Of a stretch of DNA of 64,000 nt, positions 10,705-22,285 are shown piece after piece. The notes beneath the pieces are model-generated. The model saw nothing but the letters and a program-made list of their open reading frames with translations, searched no databases and had not been told where the DNA came from. A program made the position numbers and the translations under genes. The stretch covers positions 11,716,001 to 11,780,000 of the forward strand of contig JAEMBT020000002.1 in NCBI GenBank assembly GCA_018873245.2, given 5' to 3'. Position 1 is the first letter of the stretch. Every line of letters begins with the position of its first letter. This DNA comes from Archegozetes longisetosus. Taxonomy: Eukaryota > Arthropoda > Arachnida > Sarcoptiformes > Trhypochthoniidae.

Positions 10705-13700
10705 TATAGCTAAAGTGTTTCATATATACTATGTATATCCATTAAAGATTAAGTATACGATATATTTGTTATTAATTTTTCTTTGAACATATATACATGT
10801 ACTAGTTAAATTTGCAACATTATCAATCGACCGAATTTCGGGGCCATATGTATAGAACAACTAGTTTTCGGTCAGTAGATTACAATATATCTATATATTA
10901 ATAGACAATTATTGATAAATAGGAATCAGTACCATTTCTGCAAAAAAATCAGTTTAACAAACTGCTGAATTTGATTAGACGAAAAGCAAACAAAGAAACT
11001 ACCTGCAAATGATTTCTTCAAATATATTTATTATGTCATTTATCTTCTAACATTCATTTTCTGTCTTAATATTGATGCGCTTCAAAAATTACACAATATT
11101 TAGATTAGTTGTATAAATTCTATTTTTATTGGACAGATCATATGAAGAAATACCAGAATTTTAGATCTCATAAGAACGAAATTCGATCGCACGTTTAGGA
11201 CTAAATCATCGATACTTAATGATGATCAACATAACCATAAACTAAGAACTCTACCACAGTTATAAATCAATTGATTGAGATCTATATTGAAAAAGTTTAT
11301 GAATTGAGTATGAGATAATTTAAATGGAAATACTTGTACATATATTTCATTGGTTCTGTTCGAAATTCTATATGATCTAACTTTTTGTCAAAATAAATTG
11401 ATTTACATTTAGGTTCACACATTTTATGGCATTTATTGAGTCAATCTTTCAATTGGTTAAATATACTTGTTTTTAACTTTTTGATATTACTATCGTCAGT
11501 TAACATAAGTTTACGTACAGTTATGTACGAATAAATTGTATCAGTCATTACTGATAGAAAGTTAAAAATAATTTTTCCATTAAAAATACGGAGTACGTAA
11601 TATCAGAGAAATAAAAGTTTTCGAAAGTTCAATCAAAGTCAAAACTTTATAGCTTTGAATGAAAACAAGCCAGTTATGACTAATATGTAAGAAATGACTA
11701 ACTAAAGAAGCATTTTATCACTTGATAAACAGCTACTTGTAAACATTTTTTGAAATGAAATAGAAGTTAATTATTGATAGAGAAGAATTTTTATTTGGCT
11801 TAAGTTAGTTCACTTTTTTTAACATGAAATTTAGTCCCTGAAAAGTTAACTTTTTATTCACTGATTGAATTTATTTTGACATAACCGTAGTCAAATGTAG
11901 AAACAGAAATGTATAAGTAAATGTACAGCAAATGCACTAGTAAATATACATTAAATGCACGGTAAATATATTAGTCAAATGTTGAAGTGGAAATAAGTTT
12001 ACTTCTCACACAAATTAAATAAGTGAAGGATCACGTAAAAGAATTCAAAATTTAAATTAATTTAATTCTCCATTCAAATCCAGTAGAGAACACAATTTTT
12101 AAATTAAACTAAAGATTTAAGGTCTCTCGATCTATATTCTTTCTCACGTCCTTCACTAGTCGGGATATTTTTAATCTCAAGCTTCTTGAAAACTTTGCAC
12201 AGGTTATTGTGCGATTGTTTTCCATTTGGAGTGTGAATGAGTAAGTAATATTAAATATTGTTTGATCTACCGATAAAATGATATTATAACATAAAACTTT
12301 GCTTAAGAAGTTTGAGAAAATTAAAAATTTGATTCTCAAATTATTGTGGTAATAATTAGTGTATAGCGAATGTCATCATAATTTTTTTTAGAAAACTTGA
12401 GCTTTCCAACTGTTAAATTCTACATTTTCTCCTGGAAAGTCGAGGAAGAGAATAAAAATAAGATCTAAAGTGCAAACTTGTGAATTTTAGTTGCAAACAC
12501 TTTTGGCATTTAACAGCGCATGACTTGTTTGTTAAATCACATATTCAAACGATCATACGTCTAATCTAATAAAAAAGAGACAATTTTTGTGATTCCCAGT
12601 CTTTAGATAAACAAAAAGCCAACCTGAACCTTGACTTTAAATCTAACTCATAAGTTAAAAATTATAACCCATTGCGGGGCACGAATTTGTCTTATCATGC
12701 ATTTGAAGGTTAGACTTTTATTTCGGATGTAACGAAGAAGGCTGTGAACTAGATGATACACTTGTTATGTGTGAGTTCATCTCAATCCACCGTAAAAGTT
12801 TGCTTCATCTCTAACCTCACGAAATTTAAGGCTAACCCTTCAACTCAAAGTTTAATTCTATAAGTTTGTTTAGCGTATCCTTAATTCTTAGAACTATTTT
12901 CGTGACTTTAGACTCAATTCTATAATCATCTGAATCATTTTTTAAAAAGTTAATATTAACTTATTTTTAATAATTTAAAGAAGCATAAGTTTATAAAAAT
13001 AATGTTGATGAAGTTGATCCGTGACATAACTGACTTTTGAATAAATCGAATAAATTTTTTATTGAAATCGAAAGTTTTTTCAAGTTTTTTATTCATCTTA
13101 AACGAGGTCATTCTGAAATGAAGATATAGAGTTAAGTTTTATTTCGGGAAAAGGAAATGCTTGTTTATACAAGATTCCATTTCACTGTAACACAAGTGTA
13201 GAAGAAACTGAACGTAATTTCTCCCACTTTTAACCCTAATGTTAGGTGTTGCAGCGAGTATTTCTAGTGCCACACTTTGTAAAATATGCGCATCACTTCA
13301 ACAAGAGCCACTCTTTTGAGTCAACTATTGTTTGTAAATTTCTATATTTGAAAAATGTCACTCAAAGCTTATTTCGAGTTAGTCTCGAATAGTGTAAAAT
13401 CTTAGAGAGTCATAATATTTATGAATTTTAGATATAAATTAAAAATAAGAAATTGGATGCAGTGAGCCAAACTTTAGTTATGTTTATCTAACGCTCTAAA
13501 GCGACACATTTGGCGCTCAAATCGTTAACAGTAACTCTTCGATATATAGGCCATAAGAGCTACGAGCAGTGTTTACTATGACTAGAGTTGGAGCCAAATA
13601 ATAATAATAATAATAGTGTTTGACTAATGGCTGAATGCATTGAAGGTATAGAGTTCAATTATTATATATAGTTATTTATGAAAAATATTCAGTTATTGGT

Positions 13701-13800
13701 CAATGTGTTCAGTAAATGGTGTTTATCTCAACCTGTGGCCAAATTGAGACCTTTCGGGTCGTTGGTCTGCAATCAATTGAAAACGAGAACTGATTCCTCG
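10705..13800. other. Intergenic, no gene recognised
   Basis: Anonymous AT-rich DNA upstream of the CTDSP-family gene. A short ATA microsatellite lies at about 13597-13615. The gene's promoter must be in the last part or further upstream, but no convincing core element was identified. Confidence 0.5.
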
Positions 13801-16800
13801 ATGGACTCACAGTCCATAATAACTCAGGCGACCAGAGATGAAGTCAATGAAGGCATTGATCACTATCAACATGAATCAGAAACAGGTCAGTATCTAATAA
13901 ACACATAATGTGACAAAAATGGCGCAATTCTTGCGTTGGATCGCTAAATATTGTTATTTTAGCTCTTATTTGATTTCTATTTTGTTTTGTTATCTCATGT
14001 AATGCCTTTGAATATGTTGTGAATGAAAGCCCAACCCTTCCATCAGTTAATTGTTTACTCATTATTTTTGCCTTATTTGAGAATAACTAATAATTTATTT
14101 GTTTAAATCACTTGTAACGCCTTTGGACAACATCAGAGTAATTATAAATGTGACTTATTGTATTTTTTATTTTGAGACACCCTTTAATTTGTTCATAAAA
14201 TGTCTGCATTTATCAAATGTATGTTCAATGCAATCACAGTTTCGATAGTTATTATTGACTTTAATCCCATTTGTGATCTATTGTTAGCCTTATTTCAATT
14301 TTATAATGAAGTTGAACACAATTTTCCTATAAATATTTACCATTCTTTTTAAATTGAAGTTAAAAATATTTAGAAAAGTAAATAGGAAAATTGAGCATTC
14401 AAACCAAAAGAGCTCATAATCTTAATTGGTTACATTTTAATTTGGTTTAAATTTTGCTTAGATATGATTTCACTTATTTTGCTAGCTATAGACTTATGAC
14501 TTGAATTTCAAATGAAATGAGTTTGTGAATAAAATATTCACAATTATTAGAGAGAATCGTATTTCAAAATAACACTTATTGTCATTTAATACACAATAAT
14601 ATATATATTTTTATTAGCATTCATTAAACCTCTGTATTAGTGAGTAAATGCATTCCAACACTTTTGCAGTTAGTTTTTATCGTATTTTGTAATAAATGTT
14701 AGATAAAAGTATGAAAAGAACGGAATATAATAGCTAAAAAACTTATATAACATGGCAATGGTCGTTCGGTCTAGTTTAGCATTGTTTCTACTTTATTGAT
14801 AAGTATAGTCATATGATTGGTGTTTCTATCGTTGTGAGTAGATATGACATTCCATTATTATAAGAAATGTTCATCTTTTATTTATACAAATTTCTAAAAT
14901 GTTTCGTTTCTTTTAATAGCCTTCAAAATAATGAAAAAGCCGAGGCATAAAAGCATTTTGAATACACTATTGTGTTGTTTTCGGCCTAATTATAATCAGA
15001 ATAACGCCTCATTACACTCAGAAGAAAATGGACAATATTTTCCTAAGGTATTCTGTTTTGTTATTCATATTCACTTTGTTTAAATTAAATTATTGTCATT
15101 TATAAACATTATGCGACTTTCAACTTATTTCACTAGTAGTTTACATCTGAATTGGAGCTAAAAAATAGATTAAACTTTTCGCATTATTATCTAGACTTAT
15201 ATTTTTGGTTAATTTGGGAAAGACAAACAATTACAAGTAGTAAGGATAGTGTGTGTAATCCAAGAAAAATTGCTCAAGCTGAGTCTCGAGGATGAAAACT
15301 ATTTTAGTCCTATAATACCAAAAGATTGATAAGCACAATAGAAAATATTGATGCTATAATAAAAATATTGTAATCAAAATAAATATTAGATAAATTGCTT
15401 AACAATGACTTTTAGTAGCTTATAATACCTGTATTTTATAGGTGAAGTCATAATAATGTTAAATGTAGTAATTATCAGCATTAGTTATTATCAAATACAA
15501 ATTTGTTTTTAAATTGAATTTCTAATGAAATATACCTTGGTATCTGGAGTCAGTTATTAGCCAAATTCTTCTGGACTCGTATTAAAATGTGTTAAAGTAT
15601 TAAAGCGCTAAAGTCCTCCTTGTTATGTCATTTTTATCGCTCGAATTCTAATCAGAACCAATATAAGAATGATGAAAGATAAAAATTGTTTCAAATAATG
15701 CTCATATCTCTATAATTTTGTTTGCTCCAAGTTTATCAATTTTCCTCAAGGACATGAATCTCCTTTATTTTGAACCAAATTCAATTAATTAACTGATAAT
15801 TATTTACAGTCACAGGGAAAGTATTTATTGCCTCACGTTAAAAATCAAGACTCGCATAAAATATGTTTAGTTATAGATTTGGACGAAACGTTAGTCCACA
15901 GCTCATTCAAAGTAAGTATTTGATAATTGGATTGTAAGCATAATGAGATTAACCGTTAATAATTGTCAATTGAATATTTAGCCCATCAATAATGCAGATT
16001 TTATAGTTCCTGTCGAGATTGATGGCACTATACACCAAGTTTATGTATTAAAAAGGCCTTATGTCGACGAATTCTTGCAAAAGATGGGAGAATTATACGA
16101 ATGTGTCTTATTTACTGCAAGTCTTGCAAAAGTAAAACACTTTCTAATACTTTCAATAAATCGATTTGACAATTATATTAATTGATTTGAACGACCTTTA
16201 CTTCTAGTACGCAGACCCTGTTGCTGATCTCTTAGATAAATGGGGAGTATTTAGGGCACGACTCTTCAGGGAGTCTTGCGTCTTTTATAGAGGAAATTAT
16301 GTTAAGGTTTGTATATTTATTATTAATTAAAGTTAATTATGATTTGTTTATTGAGCATTAGATCCTATTATTATTGAACTTTCGATTTGTTATTTTAGGA
16401 TTTGGGCCGATTGGGACGTGATTTGAATAAAGTTGTTATTGTTGATAATTCTCCCGCATCATATATTTTTCATCCGGACAATGCAGTGAGTCATTCAAAT
16501 AAATGATACAATAAAACCTACCTAACTTTTACATGCACTTAAGTGGTTTTTAAGAAACAATACAAAAATACCATAGGAAAGCAAGGCTTGATTGTTATTG
16601 ATTTCTAAAAGGCACTTAACTACATGCTGAAGTTAGAGAGGATTTACGATAGCTCAGTATATATATGTATATGTATATGGAATGATAATAATTGATGGAT
16701 TGCTTAGGTTCCGGTGGCGTCGTGGTTTGATGATATGACTGATTCCGAGTTGAGTGATTTGATTCCTTTTTTCGAGAAATTGAGTAAAGTAGAAAATGTG

Positions 16801-16971
16801 TACTCAGTGTTGCGAAACGCTAATAACCATAATATGAACTCGAGCTCACCTAGTATACAGCAGCAGCTACTTGTCAACAGAGCGCCAATCAATTTATTAA
16901 ATTCTTCTTCGGGTACCTCTTGTCTGCAACCAATACATCAACTGCAAAATGGTTCGACGCCATCGTCTTAG
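13801..16971 (+). CDS. CTDSPL: CTD small phosphatase (SCP/CTDSP family)
   Basis: FCP1-like HAD-superfamily Ser/Thr phosphatase that acts on the RNA polymerase II C-terminal domain and other nuclear or membrane-associated phosphoproteins. Seven exons join in phase to 304 residues: 13801-13885, 14920-15047, 15810-15911, 15982-16131, 16208-16306, 16399-16485, 16708-16971. The start is the ATG at 13801, because MDSQSIITQ matches the family N-terminus; the upstream in-frame ATG at 13678 is not used in this model. A cysteine pair (LLCCFRPN, residues about 49-56) matches the palmitoylation-prone segment of the family. The catalytic motif [11 protein letters not shown] places the nucleophile at Asp94 and the acid/base at Asp96; further family blocks are [33 protein letters not shown] and [15 protein letters not shown]. 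The tail after [18 protein letters not shown] is about 60 residues longer than in vertebrate SCPs and rich in Asn, Ser and Gln. It could equally be named CTDSP1/2; an invertebrate probably has a single pro-orthologue. Confidence 0.95.
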
Positions 16972-18457
16972 TAGTAATAGTTTGTGTTACAACCATATTA
17001 TACTCTATTGAAGAACATTTTCATCTAATTGTTTCAATTGTTTGCGTTTGTATTAACTGTTGGCAGTCTAAAGTACAACTACTATCAACATTATTGCCTT
17101 TGAATGCCGTCCATAATTTGCGTCTAAAAGTTTAAATTAACACAATAACAGCAGCTAATATTTGGCATTAAATGTGATTGTTTTTTTTTAATGTTAACGT
17201 TGAATATGTGCCAATTGATGGACACATTTCTACCTTCAATATTGATTGCCTGTAATGTCTTAAAAACTGTTCCCACTCATGAATGATAGACAATAATCAT
17301 TGCTATCAGTTTGACGTTCTTCCTGTTGATTCGAAAGACAGTCATTAATAGATTAAAAACTTATTTTGAGCCAAAATCATCGAATATTAACGAATTTACT
17401 CCAGAATGATGTGCTTATTAGAGACTAAAGTGAGAGTATTTTATATTTTTGATAAAAGCTATAATGAAATGGTCACAATTTATGTAATATCAATCATACG
17501 ATCATTCGTCTGTAAATATCTGGAATGAGTTATTTATGACTGGTTTGACGTAATATTGATGCGAAATATGTTAGAATTTTTAGAAAATCTATTAATAGTA
17601 GGGTTAGTGCCATAAGTATATAAATACTTGAATTTGAACTGATATACAAAACAAAGTGCATATTCCGAGTGCAATACAAGACAATAATCTATAGTAATCT
17701 ATGGTTATTGTATTTAAATTTTATTCTCTCAAGATCGAAACAAGTTTAGCAGTTTATTATTTTAATCTTTTTAATAAGAAGAATCTATTTTCTATAAGTG
17801 GATAACATTTTTATTTGGCATCAGTATTACGCGATTTAAGTGTAAATATTAATCAAATGAAATTCGTATCACGAAGTAATGAAAACCAAATGTGACGTTG
17901 GATTTGGCGAAAGTATCGCAAACGGTAGAAGTGATGACATAAGTTCGTAATTGCACTCTTTATCAATTCATTTTACTAATAATAGCCATTTTGATTCATT
18001 TTAATATACAATTTTAATGTGTATTATACGACAATTGTTGCCTTAATCGTTTCTATTGTATAATTATTATTCTTTATTAATTGATTTATTAGGAGTGCAA
18101 ATCTTATCGATATTTATCAAACAAAACCTTTTTATTAATCGAATTATAAACTTTGCTCTAATTTAAACTGAGTTTTTTAAAAAGTTGATTTATTATAATT
18201 TAGTTTATCGCTCTTACTATTGTGTTGCACCAAATTTTATTAGTTATAAATTGGAATCAGAACTACTTGATGGCTGAACAGCAAACCATTGTTCAATTTG
18301 TGCCTTTAATCAATCGAACGCTAAACTTAAGATACGAGTTATAGCACATTATATATCTTATACCTTTTGAATAAGGTTATTGTAAAAACTTGAAAATAAA
18401 TAAATATCACAATTATTATTTGAACCTTTTTAATCTAATGAACGCTCTAATTCTTTT
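16972..18457. other. 3' flank of the CTDSP gene and intergenic sequence
   Basis: No further coding sequence recognised. The 3' UTR of the preceding gene is expected in the first part; its end could not be fixed. Confidence 0.5.
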
Positions 18458-19419
18458 CAGCCAACTTGTCTAAAATTTAATTGAGAATTTGGTCCTAGTA
18501 TCCTAAATTTAGCTTCAATTAAATGCATGTTTGGCTGACCATCTGTGGTCTCAGCTCGTAGATTGCTATTATTTTGACCAATTACATTCATATTAGAGCT
18601 TTCTTCAGTTTATTCAATGTCAAGTATTCAAGTATTTGAACAAACAATTTGAACATCTTCCTAAGAGTCTTGACCTCACACTTAGCATAAAATTTGTGAA
18701 CATTGAATGTGTCATCACTTGAAAGATAGGAAAAATGATTTCGTCAAATCCTTTAGTCATAAAAAGAGAAGTTATAATTAATTGAACGACTATTAGTACT
18801 GAACAACTCACTAGTAACAGTCAATGGACTTACTTTGGTTTTGAAATACCTCAAAAATTGTTCTCTTACCTCACACTTTGAAAGTTGATGTTAAAAAAGA
18901 GGTTCATACCTATCAATAATAAAGTTGTTTAATCTGAAAATTAGAAACTATTTGATTGGCTAAGATAGGTTTTCGAAACCAGGCTTCGTTTGGTTTCGCA
19001 CTAAAAATTAAATCAACAATATATTGGAAAGAATGTAAACAAAACTGCACAATATTTATCAGTAATATATGCAATCGAATGTATAAACTTTGAAAGTGCG
19101 AAAATAAATTCAAATGCAAGCAAACTTAAGGTCAAATATAAGTTTTGTGTCATTCAATACTATCAGTTAGATATGAACCATAGAAACTTGTATCAAATTG
19201 TACAACTATTTGTTGTAGATCCCATTTAAATTAGGTCACACTATCTATTATTATGTCGTTTGTAAGCTTGTTCTGCATTAATTTCTTCTCAGATTTAGGC
19301 TTCACAAGTTTATAGAGTTCAATTTTAATGTTATTACTCAATTTCAGCTTGAGTTTTTTGCTATATCTATGCATACGGTGAAGTTTGAGTTGAATAAGTT
19401 TTGCCATATCATTTTTCAC
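18458..19419 (-). pseudogene. Possible multi-membrane-segment protein gene remnant, copy 1
   Basis: Minus-strand open pieces in 5' to 3' order: 19419-19231 (basic, MAKLIQLKLHRMHRYSKK); 19119-18920 (hydrophobic, RLHILLINIVQFCLHSFQYI); a 24-nt exon-like unit near 18930-18905 bounded by a ttctaattttcag acceptor and a gtatga donor (LNNFIIDR); 18830-18620 (LLLVSCSVLIVVQLIITSLF, then IIFPIFQVMTHSMF and a basic end); and 18606-18458 (VIGQNNSNLRAETTDG to a stop). The alternation of hydrophobic and basic stretches suggests a polytopic membrane protein, perhaps a chemoreceptor, but no family signature is certain. Part of it is duplicated at 19690-20065. At least one frame join is unsatisfactory, so I treat it as decayed. 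Confidence 0.3.
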
Positions 19420-19689
19420 TAATCTTTCACCTAAGGGTTTATCGCAATTAATGATTTCAAAAAACTACCATTGAGTATATATCGACAGCTTCGTGTGATA
19501 GAGCAAGTTCGCACATACGGTATGCACTTCTTATGCCATATATGCTGGTATTTCGCATTGTGTGCCTTTGTACAAGCTTGTCACAAAAAATCACGCAAAA
19601 CCCAAGTTTGAGATAAGGGCATCCTATTCACTGTGAATCAGAATATAGTCCAATTTCACATGTCGACGCTATGCGTATTAAGAAAAATA

Positions 19690-20420
19690 TTGAAGACCTA
19701 TTTTGACAATTTTCAACTCGCACTTAGCATCAGATTTCTAAAGATTGTATGTGCCACCATTTAAAAGATAGAAACAATTATTTAACCAAATCCTTTAGTG
19801 TTAACACATAAGAAATTATAATTTATTGAATGATCACTAATTGATTAATAGTCGATGGATTTTCTTTTGGCTCCAGAATATCTGAAAATCTTTGAGCGAT
19901 TCAATTATATTTTGTCCTTTTATCTCATGTTTTGAAAGTTAATATGAAGAAAGAGATTTATACCTATGAATGGTAAAATTGCTCAGTCTGAAAATTAGAA
20001 ATTATTTGATTCGTGTTTTAAGCCCTATCCTCTAAGATAGGCCATCAAAATCAGGATTCAATTATCTTTAATTGTTCCGCTTTCTGCTAACTTTATAAGG
20101 GTAAATATAAGTTTTCTTGTTATAAGATCGTATACTTTACCGATATGTGCATGTCTTGGTTTGTTCATAAAAATCATTTGTTGTTAGAACATACTTTTCT
20201 ACTGTTCCTCCACTGATTGGATCTCAATTTTGCTGCAATGGTTTTCTGAGCATCTGATTCTAGGTCGTTTTATATAATTTAGCGAAAATTTCTGCTTCCG
20301 ATTTTCTGTTGGAATCCTTTATCGAGGATAAGTTGCGAAGCAAGCAGTTGCGTAGTGACTGCTGTGTCATCACTATCAGTACTGTCTCACGATATTTAAT
20401 TCTTTTGGCCTTCTTTTCTA
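19690..20420 (-). pseudogene. Possible multi-membrane-segment protein gene remnant, copy 2
   Basis: Bases about 19690-20065 match 18640-18985 in the same orientation at moderate identity, including the 24-nt exon-like unit with both splice sites (here LSNFTIHR). The part matching the hydrophobic exon of copy 1 has several in-frame stops (near 19750-19850), so this copy is broken. Upstream on the same strand, about 20405-20270 is open as IKYRETVLIVMTQQSLRNCL and continues RNLSSIKDSNRKSEAEIF, a basic loop-like stretch. Confidence 0.3.
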
Positions 20421-21741
20421 TCGTTCATTTTCTGAAATAGGCTCAAAACCTTGTTTAAAACAAATAGTCCAAATATCTACATTAATGAGACGCCTGTTTT
20501 TGATATTGTTCTGGTTGCATGTGAGAATTGGAAACTTAGAACTTAGAACAAGCTTTGGAACATCTACTATAAAATCAATTAACTTTGAATTTCGGATACT
20601 GGAGTGATTATAGCGCTATTAGTCTAAACGAGTTAACTTATTATATGTACCAAAAATACGAGCTCACGGCTTTAATAGGGAACACCCAAATACTGTTATA
20701 AATCACGCTTATGTCTGAGCTAAAGTTAGGCAATACTGATTGTGGCAAGCCTATCTTTAACTTAACTTATCAAGTATTATTGCAGAGCGAGATTTACCGC
20801 AACACCCGGGCGATTCCATGCTAAAGCCACGAGCTCCTCAATAATACTTCCACAAGTTTAGCTCTTGTAATACATGACTTTTATAAAATCACTTAATTTA
20901 TGCTAGAAATTAATACAATTCGAAATCCAAGCAAAAAATAAACCAAGAATATAACCTCGTGCTACAAAAACCAAGCTAATGCATAATACTTTCTTATGAA
21001 CCAAGTTGGATTCAAAGCCTATAGGGCCTCAAATTATCGCGTAACCTTAACTAATCTTATCTTTTACTCAAGTACTGTTTGCACAATTGACAGGTATTTG
21101 TTTAAAATGAGTGTGAGTGTTACACACTCTATCCAATTAAACTTTTCAAATTGAAATTGAACAAAAATAAACTAAATTTTGAATAATGATGACCAATATT
21201 TTAATATCAATTTTCTACCATCTTTCAATTATTGAACCTAAATTAATTTTAGTTCATCACAAAATTAAACATATACATATGAAGCTTCCTTTAGAAGGCC
21301 CTTAGCTAATAAAATAATTTCTGATTTTCGTATTTAAGAACTTTCTCACTCATAAGTATGAACTTCTTTCTTGATATCAACTTTCAAAATGTTGGATAGG
21401 GGCACAAAATTTTGCCAAATGAAACAAAAATTCTCAAATGTTTTAAAGCGAAAGGAACCCAATGGTTGCCTATTAGTAGTAAATTATTATTGGTTTAATA
21501 AATCAATTTTTTGTTATGACTAAAAGATTTGATGAAATAATTTTGCTATCTTTTAAAATAATGATACATCTAATCTTTAGAAATCTTTTGCTAAGTCTAG
21601 GGTGAAGACTGTTGGGATAGACCCTCAAAATCTTCCTTCATATACTATCAAACCGAAAAGTTGTGTTCCTTTTAGCTTTTGATATGTATTTGAACGTGTA
21701 TCACCTTAACTAGTCGACTCATAGACTCAAGACAGGGTTTA
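20421..21741. other. Intergenic; one GC-rich patch
   Basis: Mostly anonymous. At 20772-20849 an 11-bp perfect inverted repeat (AAGTATTATTG / CAATAATACTT) brackets about 56 bp of unusually GC-rich sequence that is open on the minus strand. Confidence 0.4.
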
Positions 21742-22285
21742 CTACGTTTGACCGACAATCATTTGACCGACACTCATTTAGCCGACAAATTCGTTTGACA
21801 GACAAGTTCAATTTATATAAAGGTTTCTTCCGTCAACAATAATATAATTTGCGCTCATATTATCGAAAACCATTTTATCGTCACTCATTTTATCGACAGT
21901 CACATTTGTAATAATAGCTGAAGAAGCGCAAGCCGAAGTTGTTCGAACAAAAGATGTCAAAACAGCGCTGATCTACACCTTCAGACGAGTGGTTAGAGTG
22001 TAAACATGACTATCACCATACGTGACATGGATCAGCTAATGGTGATAATTATTTTTATACTCAAACAACTTGCCTGACGACATACACCAACAATATCTCG
22101 ATGTTTTGTTGAAACAATTTAGTACTCACATACTACCAACTCGTCAAACAAGTTGTTTGAGTACAAAACTAATTATCACCATTAGCTGATCCATGTCACA
22201 TATGGTAATAGTCACGTATATACTCTAACCAAGTCAAACGTACTGTCAGTCAAACGATTATGGGTCAAATGATTGTCTCCCCTCG
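21742..22285. mobile_element. Foldback-type non-autonomous element
   Basis: Two inverted arms of about 92 bp, 21990-22080 and 22141-22232, pair almost completely around a 60-bp centre. Further out, 21742-21800 and 22235-22285 carry inverted copies of a degenerate 15-18 bp unit of the type GTTTGACCGACAATCA, repeated three to five times, with ATTTTATCGACA variants near 21870-21905. There is no coding sequence. Such arms of short repeats are typical of foldback elements and some MITEs; the parent transposon family is unknown. Confidence 0.7.

Noticed and set aside
13597..13615. ATA microsatellite
   Set aside because: Short simple repeat, ordinary for such DNA.
13678..13800. Upstream in-frame ATG extending the CTDSP protein by 41 residues
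   Set aside because: The family N-terminus begins at MDSQSIITQ (13801); the upstream part has no family match and is probably 5' UTR.
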